A stretch of DNA of 64,000 nt, taken from the NCBI GenBank assembly GCA_025351765.1, contig JANXVH010000059.1:1-64000 (forward strand), read 5' to 3'. The position numbers and the translations under genes were made by a program. Of this stretch, positions 17,681 to 26,354 are shown piece after piece. The first letter of the stretch is position 1; every line of letters starts with the position of its first letter. The notes under the pieces are model-generated. The model ran no database searches, was not told the DNA's origin, and saw only the letters and a program-made list of their open reading frames with translations. Origin of the DNA: Pedobacter sp. (lineage in GTDB: Bacteria > Bacteroidota > Bacteroidia > Sphingobacteriales > Sphingobacteriaceae).

Positions 17681-17711
17681 AAAATGATGGGTTATTTTAA
17701 CCCATCATTTT
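17681..17711 (-). terminator. Perfect 14-bp hairpin at the end of the cytochrome gene
   Basis: AAAATGATGGGTTA (17711-17698 on the minus strand) and TAACCCATCATTTT (17694-17681) form a perfect stem with a 3-nt loop. The hairpin includes the TAA stop (17692-17694) of the cytochrome gene. Only four T follow, so it may be a weak terminator or an mRNA-stability element between cytochrome c and nosZ. Confidence 0.6.
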
Positions 17712-18171
17712 TACGCATAAATTCTACTAAAGATCGGGCGTCTTGGTCACTTAAATTTTGATTTGGCATTCGAACCATACAAAGTTCCAACATCGCCTGT
17801 GCTTTGGGATCCTTATCAATCATTGCATCGGTATTGGTGATAAAATTCATGATCCATTCTGGTTTGTGACGGGTTGTAACGCCCTTCCAACCCGGACCTA
17901 CTAATTTTTCATCAGTCAATTTATGACAGGAAGTACATTTTAAATCGGCAATTTTTTCACCGTTTAAAGCCATTTTCCCATCTAATTTAGCAGCCAGCTT
18001 TACGTCATGAAATTTACCTTCGCCACGATTGGGGTCATAAGCAGGTTTTGAATCATTAACTGGTACAGCTTCTGTTGAAGATGCCCCAGAAGTACTCGCA
18101 TTATCTTGATTAGATCCGCCGCAGGCCGCGAGTACCAAGGCAAGTGAACATATTATGGTCAATTTTTTCAT
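17692..18171 (-). CDS. Cytochrome c lipoprotein, first gene of the nos operon
   Basis: A 159-residue lipoprotein (lipobox LAAC, Cys at 17) with a Ser/Thr/Ala-rich linker and one class I cytochrome c domain. The haem site is C79-T-S-C82-H83 and a likely axial Met lies in VRMPNQN. It would donate electrons to NosZ, from the quinol pool via a bc-type complex not in this window. It is the promoter-proximal gene, 59 nt upstream of nosZ, and its coding end forms a hairpin. Its sequence is generic, so the partner assignment comes from the operon. Confidence 0.9.
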   Translation of the reverse strand: MKKLTIICSLALVLAACGGSNQDNASTSGASSTEAVPVNDSKPAYDPNRGEGKFHDVKLAAKLDGKMALNGEKIADLKCTSCHKLTDEKLVGPGWKGVTTRHKPEWIMNFITNTDAMIDKDPKAQAMLELCMVRMPNQNLSDQDARSLVEFMRKNDGLK

Positions 18172-18197
18172 AATAAAAAATTTGGTCTTTTATGATA

Positions 18198-18224
18198 CAA
18201 TGTTACCATTCCGCGGTTAAGCAA
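18198..18224 (-). promoter_or_regulatory. Probable promoter of the nos operon
   Basis: On the minus strand TTGC (from 18224) and TAACATTG (18205-18198) resemble the -33 and -7 boxes, with one mismatch in the -7 box and a short 16-nt spacer. The start codon is 26 nt downstream. A weak match of this kind would fit a promoter needing an activator. Confidence 0.35.
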
Positions 18225-18249
18225 GTAATGACCTAAATCATTCATCTCG

Positions 18250-18263
18250 TTGATTCAGATCAT
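18250..18263. promoter_or_regulatory. FNR/CRP-family box upstream of the nos operon
   Basis: TTGATTCAGATCAT matches the FNR-type consensus TTGAT-N4-ATCAA at nine of ten positions. It lies 79 nt before the cytochrome start codon and about 60-65 nt before the inferred transcription start, a usual activator distance. An FNR- or DNR-like regulator sensing low oxygen or NO is the likely ligand. Confidence 0.6.
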
Positions 18264-18508
18264 AGAATCGGAGTTTTAATAAAATAGCTTTTGAATTATG
18301 GCGATCCATTTTGGTGAAAAATCCGAAAATAGTCTTATATTTCCTATCTAGAATTGGAAATCGTTTTTCTTAATAATATGGTTAATTCCATACTAAACTT
18401 GTTCCATTTTTTTTGATATTTAGAATGCTATAGCTTTATTGCTAAATGAGGCTGCTGAACTAAAAATTAACGATTAATTAATAGAGTAAACCATTTTAAA
18501 AAAAGCAA
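18264..18508. other. Intergenic region between the FNR box and the GH43 gene
   Basis: The AT-rich spacer between the divergent nos operon and the GH43 gene. No gene or convincing -7 box for GH43 was seen. Poly-T and poly-A tracts occur around 18409-18415 and 18498-18505. Confidence 0.4.
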
Positions 18509-20047
18509 ATGAGTTTTAAGTTGTCAGTTTCTTTTATATTATTTTTAATACCGTCGTTTTGTTCTTATGCCCAAAAGAATGTAAAATCTATTGAAAATCA
18601 ATATGCGGCAGATTTAGGTAATGGTACATTTCTAAACCCTGTCCTTAAAGGTAATTTTGCAGACCCTTCTGTTGTTAGGGATGGAGAAGATTATTATATG
18701 ACGCATTCATCCTTCGATAATCTACCTGGATTATTGGTATGGCATTCCAAAGATTTAGTGAATTGGCAACCAATTGCAAATGCATTAAACGAGAATGTAG
18801 GAGGCGTTTGGGCTCCAGATATCACTAAATATAAGAACATGTTTTATATTTACTTTCCTGCCGGAGGAACAAACTGGGTAGTTACCGCTTCCAATCCTGC
18901 TGGACCCTGGAGTAAGCCAGTGGACTTGAAAACCGGAGGAATAGACCCCGGTCACGTGGCAACCCCTGAAGGCAAACGATATCTTCATCTGAATGACGGA
19001 CGAATGGTTCCTCTTTCTGATGATGGACTGAGTGTGACTGGTCCTTCAAAAAAAGTTTACGAGGGCTGGCCATATCCAAAAGAGTGGATTACCGAGTGCT
19101 TTTGCCTGGAATCTCCTAAACTCACTTACAGAAATGGGTATTATTATATGACTGCCGCCCAGGGTGGAACAGCAGGCCCACCTACTAGCCACATGGTTGT
19201 ATCAGCCCGATCCAAAACCCCTTTCGGGCCTTGGGAAAATAGCCCGAATAATCCAATAGTAAGAAATACAGACAGAAATAACAAGTGGGCATCAACAGGA
19301 CATGGAACTTTGGTAGACTCACCTGATGGAAAGTGGTGGATTATTTTTCATGGTTTTGAGAGCAGCAATCGTACTATAGGTCGTCAGGTGCTACTTTTAC
19401 CAATAGAATGGACAAAGGACGGATGGTTCAAGGTGCCTGCTGGAGCAGACCCTTCAAAACCTCTAAAAAAACCTTCAGGGAAAGCGGTTCTACATGGCAT
19501 GAAATTATCAGATAACTTTTCAGGGGACAAATTAGGTAGTCAATGGAATGTTCTCAAGAACGAGAATAAATCAAATTTTGAAATCGCTCACAATTCGCTA
19601 TCAATTAAGGGTATCGGCACTTCTCCGCAAAATACTCAACCGCTCACGATTATGCCCGCAAATAATTCCTATCAGGTTACAGTTAATGTCTCATCAGGAA
19701 CTGGAAATACTAAAGGTGGTATACTCTTATATTATAACGCTAAGTATTACGTTGGTTTAGAGTTTACAGACAAATCTATTTATAAGCTTTATAACAATGG
19801 AGATAGAGGAAGATTGGTGTCGGATATTGCTCAGGATAATGTCTATCTACGCTTAGTAAATGATCATCATGATTTGTTATGTTATTACAGTTTGGACGGA
19901 AAAGAGTGGAAACGGATGGATTTTGTTACTGAAATATCGGGCTATCATCATAATATTTTAGGAGGATGGGGATATCTACGCCCCGGACTTTTCGCCGTAG
20001 GTGATGGAAAAATTCAGTTTCGCGATTTTCAATATCAAGGTTTATAA
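18509..20047 (+). CDS. Secreted GH43-family glycosidase (beta-xylosidase/arabinofuranosidase type)
   Basis: A 512-residue enzyme with signal peptide (cleavage near SYAQK). The N-terminal five-bladed propeller holds GH43 motifs: FADPSVVRDGEDYYM with the general-base Asp, GVWAPDI, and the acid Glu in CLESPKLTYRNGYYYM. STGHGTLVDSPDGKWW is the conserved blade V motif. Residues about 330-512 form a beta-sandwich (concanavalin-like, DNFSGDKLGSQWNV to the end) common as a GH43 C-terminal module. It should release xylose or arabinose from hemicellulose, but substrate is not resolved. It stands alone, convergent with a sialate O-acetylesterase gene 14 nt away. Confidence 0.85.
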   Translation: MSFKLSVSFILFLIPSFCSYAQKNVKSIENQYAADLGNGTFLNPVLKGNFADPSVVRDGEDYYMTHSSFDNLPGLLVWHSKDLVNWQPIANALNENVGGVWAPDITKYKNMFYIYFPAGGTNWVVTASNPAGPWSKPVDLKTGGIDPGHVATPEGKRYLHLNDGRMVPLSDDGLSVTGPSKKVYEGWPYPKEWITECFCLESPKLTYRNGYYYMTAAQGGTAGPPTSHMVVSARSKTPFGPWENSPNNPIVRNTDRNNKWASTGHGTLVDSPDGKWWIIFHGFESSNRTIGRQVLLLPIEWTKDGWFKVPAGADPSKPLKKPSGKAVLHGMKLSDNFSGDKLGSQWNVLKNENKSNFEIAHNSLSIKGIGTSPQNTQPLTIMPANNSYQVTVNVSSGTGNTKGGILLYYNAKYYVGLEFTDKSIYKLYNNGDRGRLVSDIAQDNVYLRLVNDHHDLLCYYSLDGKEWKRMDFVTEISGYHHNILGGWGYLRPGLFAVGDGKIQFRDFQYQGL

Positions 20048-20061
20048 TAAATCGTATTATG

Positions 20062-21495
20062 TTATTTTTCTGAACTGAAAGTTGCTGCTGGGAGTCCTTC
20101 CTTATTAAACAAAGTGGCTATTTTAGTATCACCCCAGGCATAGCGTACAAATAAGGGAGCGCTTATTTTGGAACTGCTGAGGATAACTTTATTGTTTTCT
20201 ATTTTTGCATCAGCTTTAACGTAAACTGAATCATTCCCGGCAATTTCGAAATTCTCCAACCTATTAGCTAATGCAACTAAACCACTTCCTATACCATTAA
20301 ATTCTACAATCAATTTATTTCCAGACGTGGTAACCTTTTTGAAAATCGGCCCAGAGGCTACCGAATTTTTATCACCATATTGATTTTTAAATGCAAAGCG
20401 TGCTAAACGCTCACCCACCTGTTGTTTGAATGGTGGATGGGAAGTTTTGAAGTAACCTATATCAAGTGTACTCACCATCCCGGTTTTAGGTAATTTGAGG
20501 CCATAGTTCTGTGCATCCCTTAATTTTTGTCCCTGCTCGTGCTGATCCGCAGCGTTGTAAATGTTTGGCGCTAATTGAACATAGTAAAACGGAAGTTCTT
20601 CGCCCCACTTGTTTCGCCAATCTTCAATTAGATTTGGGAATAGCCGTTTATACTGTTGTGCCCTGCCAACATTTGATTCTCCCTGATACCAAATAATGCC
20701 TTTAATTATATAGGGTATTAGCGGGTTAATCATCGCATTAAAAAGCACTGTAGGCGAATTGCTATTGATTTTAGCAGGCGGTTGCCGTGACGGGTCTTGT
20801 TCATCAATTTTTGAATTAAAATCCCCTATTTTATTCAAGTAGCCTTTACTTGTCCAGGCTTCAGCAGGTGTACCGCCTATAGACGATTGGATGATACCGA
20901 TTGGCACCTTTAGTTTTTTATGAAGTTGTACCGCAAAAAAATATGCCGTAGCGCTAAAATCTCCCGCTGTTCCACTGGATGAGGCCACCCATTTGCCGCC
21001 GACAGAATCCAATGGAATTGTTGAGACTCCGAAAGGAACTTTCATGAAACGGATTGATGGATAGTTGGCACGTTTTATCTCCTGCGCTGAGTTAAAAATG
21101 GTATCGCCCGGTGGCCATCCCTTTAACGGTATGTCCATGTTTGATTGCCCAGATGCCAACCAAACCTCGCCAATCAATACATCTTTTATTTGAATGGTGC
21201 TATCCTTCGTCTGGATACTGATTTCATAAGGACCCCCGGCCGCCGGTGTTAGCAACTTCACCTTCCATTTACCATCAATACCCGTAATGGTTGAAATTGA
21301 CTTGCCCCAAGTACCTACAACCTGAACTTTTTGCCCCACCGGAGCCCAACCCCATATATTCACTTTTGCTTTTTGCTGTAACACCATATGGTCAGAAAAC
21401 AAGCGGGAAACATTTAGCGTTCGCTGTTGCTCCGGAGTCGAGCAATTTGCAGATAACCCGAGTGTTAAAGCTAAAAAGAAAAGGAAAGTTCTCAT
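20062..21495 (-). CDS. Sialate O-acetylesterase-like SGNH hydrolase
   Basis: A 477-residue secreted esterase of the SASA/DUF303 family. It has a signal peptide, a beta-sandwich N-terminal domain (VFSDHMVLQQ-like segment LFSDHMVLQQKAKVNIWG) and the SGNH catalytic domain with nucleophile S118 in ASGQSNM, oxyanion Asn in WYQGESNVGRA and a His in SHPPFKQQVGERLA. It removes acetyl groups from sialic acids or plant polysaccharides. In this setting, next to GH43, acetylated hemicellulose is a reasonable substrate. Confidence 0.9.
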   Translation of the reverse strand: MRTFLFFLALTLGLSANCSTPEQQRTLNVSRLFSDHMVLQQKAKVNIWGWAPVGQKVQVVGTWGKSISTITGIDGKWKVKLLTPAAGGPYEISIQTKDSTIQIKDVLIGEVWLASGQSNMDIPLKGWPPGDTIFNSAQEIKRANYPSIRFMKVPFGVSTIPLDSVGGKWVASSSGTAGDFSATAYFFAVQLHKKLKVPIGIIQSSIGGTPAEAWTSKGYLNKIGDFNSKIDEQDPSRQPPAKINSNSPTVLFNAMINPLIPYIIKGIIWYQGESNVGRAQQYKRLFPNLIEDWRNKWGEELPFYYVQLAPNIYNAADQHEQGQKLRDAQNYGLKLPKTGMVSTLDIGYFKTSHPPFKQQVGERLARFAFKNQYGDKNSVASGPIFKKVTTSGNKLIVEFNGIGSGLVALANRLENFEIAGNDSVYVKADAKIENNKVILSSSKISAPLFVRYAWGDTKIATLFNKEGLPAATFSSEK

Positions 21496-21787
21496 GGTTG
21501 AAAAGTAATTCGAAACTGTTAGATTAAAAATTCAATACTAAAAGTAAACAATTTGTAATAATCAGAAAGTAAGTTGGCTATAAAAATTTCACGGCAACGA
21601 TTGCGTTGATTTAACATTCAAATGCCAATATCTAAAATACTAATGTTGGGTGTATAAACCAGATGTTTACATAAACCCAGATTCGATTGAATAAAAACTG
21701 GGCAGCTACTGCGCAGATTTTTGAAGTGAGTAGCAACTGAAATGTCGTTTTAGTAGCTATAATAGAAAACGGCTTCCTTCCTTATAC
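21496..21787. other. Intergenic region upstream of the SASA esterase
   Basis: The spacer between the esterase start and the terminator-like hairpin downstream of the metalloprotease. I found no gene and no clear -7 box here. Confidence 0.4.
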
Positions 21788-21823
21788 AACTAAGCCCAAG
21801 CGAAATATCACCTGGGCTTAGTT
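21788..21823 (-). terminator. Terminator-like hairpin downstream of the metalloprotease
   Basis: AACTAAGCCCA (21788-21798) and TGGGCTTAGTT (21813-21823) form a perfect 11-bp stem with a 14-nt loop, 31 nt past the protease stop. The T-run is poor on the minus strand, so it may act with other factors. Confidence 0.5.
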
Positions 21824-21854
21824 TTAATTCATTTTAGGAATATTTTTACAACTG

Positions 21855-24401
21855 CTAATTTTTAGATTTTAATGCATTATCAATGCGGTCTGACAAATCT
21901 TCCAAATGATACTTAGTTAATCCAGTAGCGGTTGCGGCGGTTGTTTTTATAGACGCTGACAACTGTTTTAGCTGACCTTTAACTACTGATATTACATCGC
22001 TTTGAGCTGGCGCTCCCGCAGCTGCCATATTTCTTCCGCCCGGGGTTGATAAAGCATTTGCAACTGGATTCACAATAGAAATTAGCCGATCCACATAATT
22101 CTTCTGAAGGTTACGGCGGTAAACATCGATAGAGGTACTCGACTTCAACTCAGAAAAAATAGATCCGTTCATATCCGCAAAGAAATCTGTAATCTTATAA
22201 GCCGAAGCGCCATCGGCAGCTTCAGCTGTAATCAATTTATTTAATGTGTTATTGCTTATCAATCTCCCGATAGTTGGAGCCTGAAGCCTTGATATAACCG
22301 TTATTGGATCTTGACCTATATCATCAAGGATGGCCTTGTCCAGCAACCATGTTGGCGTAGTAAACAATTGCTTATCAAGAAAGTCTATCGCCTCTTTTTG
22401 TTTTGTAGCCGGGTTGCGCTGATAAATTACTCCTGCCTGCTCAACAGTTTTTGGCGTTTCTAAAACACCTGCAATATTCTTTGCTACATGCCCCATGTAA
22501 CGGCCTAGCTGTGTAGTAAGCTGTCCGTACATTACTTCAAGGTTTTCGTAACCTTGGTTATCTTCTTTTGTCCATTCGGGAAGCTTGACTAAAATCCTTT
22601 TTAAATTTTTAATTCCGTACTCGCTGGAAATCATTGCATTGTCGCCAAGATCCTCACTCTGTGAACGTGGGTCGTCTGGATTGGTTTCAGTTCCAAACCA
22701 CAAACGATTGTTTTTTAACTTCTCCATGGTTAGCTTATTTAGAACAGGCACTTCAGAAGTCGCCGTCTTTCCGTCAAGCACCTTATAACCCCACTCAATA
22801 GCCCATAAATCGTAATCTCCTATACGTGGATAGATTCCTTTTGGTTTAATATTATCCTCTGGCTGTGCTACATAATTGAAGCGTGCATAATCCATTATTG
22901 AAGGTGTATGTCCGTTGGCTTCCACAAAAGATTTGTCGCGTAGTTTCTCTGAAGGAACTGCCGAGCTTGATCCATAATTGTGACGAAGTCCTAAGGTATG
23001 ACCCACTTCATGTGAGGATACGAAACGGATCAGATCGCCCATTAACTCCGGACTAAAGTTCATTTTTCGAGCTCGTGGATCGATAGCCGCAGCTTGGATC
23101 ATATACCAGTCGTGCACCAGTTTCATCACATTGTGATACCAGTTGATGTGACTTTCTATGATTTCGCCACTACGTGGATCGGAAATACTTGGTCCGCTGG
23201 CGTTTGCAATTTCTGATGGTTTATAAACGATTGCAGAGTGGCGTGCATCATCCAAACTCCAGGTTGAGTCTTCTTTTGAAGTAGGTGCCATTTTAGCCAT
23301 GATTGCATTTTTAAATCCAGCTTTTTCAAAGGCTTTTTGCCAATCGTTAACACCTGCCATTAAATATGGAACCCATTCCTTTGGCGTTGCTGGATCAATA
23401 TAAAAAATGATTGGCTTAACAGGCTCTACTAGTTCGCCTTTATTATATTTGACCCTATCAACAGCTTTAGGCTGTAAATTCCAGCGTTTTACCATTTCAA
23501 CTTCCTTAACCCCTTGTGGATTGGAATCAAAGTCAGTATAACCCACGGTGAAATAACCTACCCTCGGATCAAAAAATCTTGGTTTCATCGGTACTTTTGG
23601 AAGGATAACCAACGAAGCATTCAATTCTACAGTAGATGATCCTGATGGCACTCCACCCGATCCGGCTGTTACAAAAGGAGAAGCTTCTGCTGTAAGTGTA
23701 TAGGTTTTTACAACAGTGATCTCTACATTAGTTGGAAAACTTCTTATACCTAAAATGTAACTTCTGTCTGATAATTGGGTACCTAATCTGAAATTTGTCT
23801 TCGCAGCCGAAGAACCGAAATAGAAAATATCGTTGTCACTATTGATAAATTCTGTCACATCAATAACGCTTCCTTTTTTATCTGGAGAATAAGCTGCAAT
23901 GTTAAATGCCGCGGCTATTGCTTGGATGTTTGAGCGTTGTAAATTATTATACATAGCCGTGGTACTATCCGGACCATAAGTTCTGTAAGAGATTTTACGC
24001 ATAAATATGCGATTAGATGGACCTTTTTCAAAACGGATTACCGTGCCTCCGATCTGATCACCGGCATAACCGGATGCAGAACGAACTTCAGCACCTGCTT
24101 TTGAAATACGGCTTACAACTAATATATCGCGACCAAGGGTTGAATCTGCAATCTCGAAGAAGAACTTATCATCTAGTTTATGAACAATGATCATTCCTTT
24201 ACGGGTTATCGTTTTATCAGTAATTACCTGCGCATAAGGCTTAGGTAGTGCTTTTGCGGCGCCGGGAAAACCTGATCCGCCTGCCCTTTTGGTAGTATCA
24301 ACAGTAGCGGGAATAGTTGTCGGATTGGTTGGCCGGGTCTGGGAATTAGCCACAGAAACTGCCGCGACCCCAAATAAGGTTAACAATATTAATTTTTTCA
24401 T
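21855..24401 (-). CDS. Secreted zinc-dependent metalloprotease (DUF5117/DUF5118 type)
   Basis: An 848-residue protein with a signal peptide followed by a Pro/Thr linker. The N-terminal half matches the DUF5118/DUF5117 architecture (KPYAQVITDKTITRKGM, DKFFFEIADSTLGRDIL and RIFMRKISYRTYG). The metzincin-like site HEVGHTLGLRHN begins at residue 464 with zinc ligands H464, H468 and H474 and catalytic E465; SIMDYARFNYVAQPEDN downstream provides the Met-turn. A helical C-terminal region follows. It probably degrades extracellular proteins. It is monocistronic. Confidence 0.88.
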   Translation of the reverse strand: MKKLILLTLFGVAAVSVANSQTRPTNPTTIPATVDTTKRAGGSGFPGAAKALPKPYAQVITDKTITRKGMIIVHKLDDKFFFEIADSTLGRDILVVSRISKAGAEVRSASGYAGDQIGGTVIRFEKGPSNRIFMRKISYRTYGPDSTTAMYNNLQRSNIQAIAAAFNIAAYSPDKKGSVIDVTEFINSDNDIFYFGSSAAKTNFRLGTQLSDRSYILGIRSFPTNVEITVVKTYTLTAEASPFVTAGSGGVPSGSSTVELNASLVILPKVPMKPRFFDPRVGYFTVGYTDFDSNPQGVKEVEMVKRWNLQPKAVDRVKYNKGELVEPVKPIIFYIDPATPKEWVPYLMAGVNDWQKAFEKAGFKNAIMAKMAPTSKEDSTWSLDDARHSAIVYKPSEIANASGPSISDPRSGEIIESHINWYHNVMKLVHDWYMIQAAAIDPRARKMNFSPELMGDLIRFVSSHEVGHTLGLRHNYGSSSAVPSEKLRDKSFVEANGHTPSIMDYARFNYVAQPEDNIKPKGIYPRIGDYDLWAIEWGYKVLDGKTATSEVPVLNKLTMEKLKNNRLWFGTETNPDDPRSQSEDLGDNAMISSEYGIKNLKRILVKLPEWTKEDNQGYENLEVMYGQLTTQLGRYMGHVAKNIAGVLETPKTVEQAGVIYQRNPATKQKEAIDFLDKQLFTTPTWLLDKAILDDIGQDPITVISRLQAPTIGRLISNNTLNKLITAEAADGASAYKITDFFADMNGSIFSELKSSTSIDVYRRNLQKNYVDRLISIVNPVANALSTPGGRNMAAAGAPAQSDVISVVKGQLKQLSASIKTTAATATGLTKYHLEDLSDRIDNALKSKN

Positions 24402-24480
24402 GAATAAGTTTGTAAAAGTGTGGTAAAGATAAAAACTGCAACCTTATCTGGTTAGTTTACCTTATAACTTTACAGTTACA

Positions 24481-25506
24481 TTAATGCAATATTTTAAACA
24501 TTAATTCTTTGAGTAATTCCCCCTCTGTAGTATTACCTGTACTGTCTACTCCTTTACTTTTCAAGTCGTATTCTCTCAAAAGACTGATAATATCGAACGT
24601 TTTGTTAAGGTTATAGCTCCTGGAAGCGGTTTCAAAATCTTTGACAAAGAACGGATTTACGCCCAATTCTTTAGCCGCATCGCCTTTATTTAATAGGTAG
24701 TGGTATTTTAGGATTTTTGAAAAATAGGCATTTAGGTTAGCCATTACCATCACCATAGGATTTGCCTTTGGATTATTTGCAAAGTAATTTATGATCTGGT
24801 TGCACTTCATTACATTTCTCGCAGCGAGTGCTTTTTGAAGCTCAAAGACATTATACTCCTTACTGATACCAATGTTTTTTTGAACCAGATTTGTATCAAT
24901 TGTTGTCTCCTTATTAATATTAAGCATGAGCTTTTCCAGCTCATTTGATATTTTGGAAAGGTCTGTACCCAGATATTCTGCCATCAGCGCTGCAGCTTGA
25001 GGTGCTATTTTATATCCCTTATCTTTTACCAAGTCCTCTATCCAACCTGCCAGTTTGTAATCTCTAACCAATTCCGACTGGAATACTACTCCGCTCCTGT
25101 CTATCGCTTTATATATTTTCTTACGCTTATCAAAGTTTGCATATTTATAGCCAAGTACCAAAATAGTTGTAGGCATTGGCTTTTCAAAGTAATTGAGTAC
25201 AAATTCCGCTTCTTTACTATTGCCCTCAGTTTCTTTGGCCCATTTTAAATCCTGCGCCTCTTTTACCACAATCAATTGAAAATCAGACATCATAGGATAA
25301 CGCTTTGCAGCGTTCATAATGGTAGCCATATCAGTATCCTTACCATAAAGAACAGTCTGATTAAAGCCCTTTTCCATATCATTGAGCACATGCTCTTCCA
25401 TATAGTGAATAATCTGATCGATGTAATAAGGTTCTTCTCCATGGAGCAGGTACACGGGCCTAAACTTGCGGGCTTTTATATCTCTGATGATCTCTGCGGC
25501 ACTCAT
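24481..25506 (-). CDS. holA: DNA polymerase III subunit delta
   Basis: A 341-residue clamp-loader subunit. The start YLLHGEEPYYIDQI is the HolA signature, followed by a P-loop-fold AAA+ domain lacking Walker A. Then come the lid with LEKLMLNI and the C-terminal collar domain (VFELQKALAARNVMKCNQI). It opens the beta clamp together with gamma and delta'. The ATG at 25506 (MSAAEIIRD) is chosen over an upstream frame start, because a -7 box lies between them. It is divergent from the HsdR_N gene. Confidence 0.92.
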   Translation of the reverse strand: MSAAEIIRDIKARKFRPVYLLHGEEPYYIDQIIHYMEEHVLNDMEKGFNQTVLYGKDTDMATIMNAAKRYPMMSDFQLIVVKEAQDLKWAKETEGNSKEAEFVLNYFEKPMPTTILVLGYKYANFDKRKKIYKAIDRSGVVFQSELVRDYKLAGWIEDLVKDKGYKIAPQAAALMAEYLGTDLSKISNELEKLMLNINKETTIDTNLVQKNIGISKEYNVFELQKALAARNVMKCNQIINYFANNPKANPMVMVMANLNAYFSKILKYHYLLNKGDAAKELGVNPFFVKDFETASRSYNLNKTFDIISLLREYDLKSKGVDSTGNTTEGELLKELMFKILH

Positions 25507-25515
25507 ATGATTCTT

Positions 25516-25523
25516 CAAACTTA
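25516..25523 (-). promoter_or_regulatory. -7 box (TAAGTTTG) directly before holA
   Basis: TAAGTTTG on the minus strand ends 9 nt before the ATG at 25506. It supports the short holA start and predicts a minimal leader. Confidence 0.45.
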
Positions 25524-25551
25524 GATAAAATTTTTCCCTATTTTTACACAA

Positions 25552-26013
25552 ATGTCATTTATCCTGGCCCCACTTAATTTACCTGAGTATCCTTTTAAAA
25601 TAACCTTTAAGGAAAACAGACACTATATTTTTGACGAGATTAGAAAGAAACATTTAGTGCTTACGCCAGAAGAATGGGTACGGCAGCACTTCATCCAATA
25701 TCTGATCTCGTCTAAAAAATTCCCAAAAACCCTAATACAGATAGAAGGGGGACTAACCCTCAACCACTTACAAAAACGTACTGATATCGTGATTTTTAAT
25801 AATGCCGGCGAAAGAATTATGGTAATCGAATGTAAAGCACCTGTTGTTAAGATCAATCAGGCGGTATTTGATCAGGCTGCACGCTACAATTCTGTCCATA
25901 AAACCAAATGGCTTGTGGTTACCAATGGCATGACGCACTGCTATGCAGCAATTGATCACACGCTGGAAAGCTTTCAATTTATGAAAGAGTTACCGGAATA
26001 CAGACTATTATAA
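25552..26013 (+). CDS. Stand-alone HsdR N-terminal (PD-(D/E)XK nuclease fold) protein
   Basis: A 153-residue protein matching only the N-terminal domain of type I restriction R subunits. The nuclease-fold core is visible: a Glu-rich entry helix (LTPEEWVRQHFIQYLI), the metal-binding Asp in KRTDIVIFN, and ECK in IMVIECKAP. A C-terminal WLVVTNGMTHCYAAI follows. No helicase, HsdM or HsdS is nearby, so classical restriction is unlikely; a cellular DNA repair or maintenance role is possible but unproven. It shares the divergent promoter region with holA. Confidence 0.85.
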   Translation: MSFILAPLNLPEYPFKITFKENRHYIFDEIRKKHLVLTPEEWVRQHFIQYLISSKKFPKTLIQIEGGLTLNHLQKRTDIVIFNNAGERIMVIECKAPVVKINQAVFDQAARYNSVHKTKWLVVTNGMTHCYAAIDHTLESFQFMKELPEYRLL

Positions 26014-26354
26014 AGTTGGTTTTAAGAATTTTGCTGGAAAAAACAGCTATTCTATTCATAAGCTGGCATCTGCTGTCCTGAAAGAGGACAACAGCGCCTA
26101 TGCCCCCTCACAGAAGGCATATTTTTTCTGATCGCTAAATTCTAGGATGCAGATTTCTAGGATGCAGATTTGAGTTCCAAAACTCCTGTTACGCAACTAC
26201 CCTGAAACCTCTATTATACAACTTTGCATAACTCAAACTGCTCCCAGTTTGGGCTATTGCAGCAAATTTAGTTTCTCAGAGAAGACCTAGGATTTGTCCG
26301 CTTCTTCAGCGCGCAAGGTTCAGTCTTCGAAGAGTAAATTAAATTTAAGCTCAA
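26014..26354. other. Intergenic region with tandem repeat and small hairpins
   Basis: No gene is apparent in these 341 bases. The sequence includes a small hairpin at 26074-26090 (TGTCCT/AGGACA), a 7-bp hairpin at 26234-26251 (CAAACTG/CAGTTTG) and a tandem duplication described separately. A small RNA or decayed element is possible, but nothing decides it. Confidence 0.4.
26140..26169. repeat. Perfect 15-bp tandem duplication
   Basis: TTCTAGGATGCAGAT occurs twice in direct contact (26140-26154 and 26155-26169). It lies in a non-coding stretch between the HsdR_N and valS genes and is probably a replication-slippage product. Confidence 0.85.
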
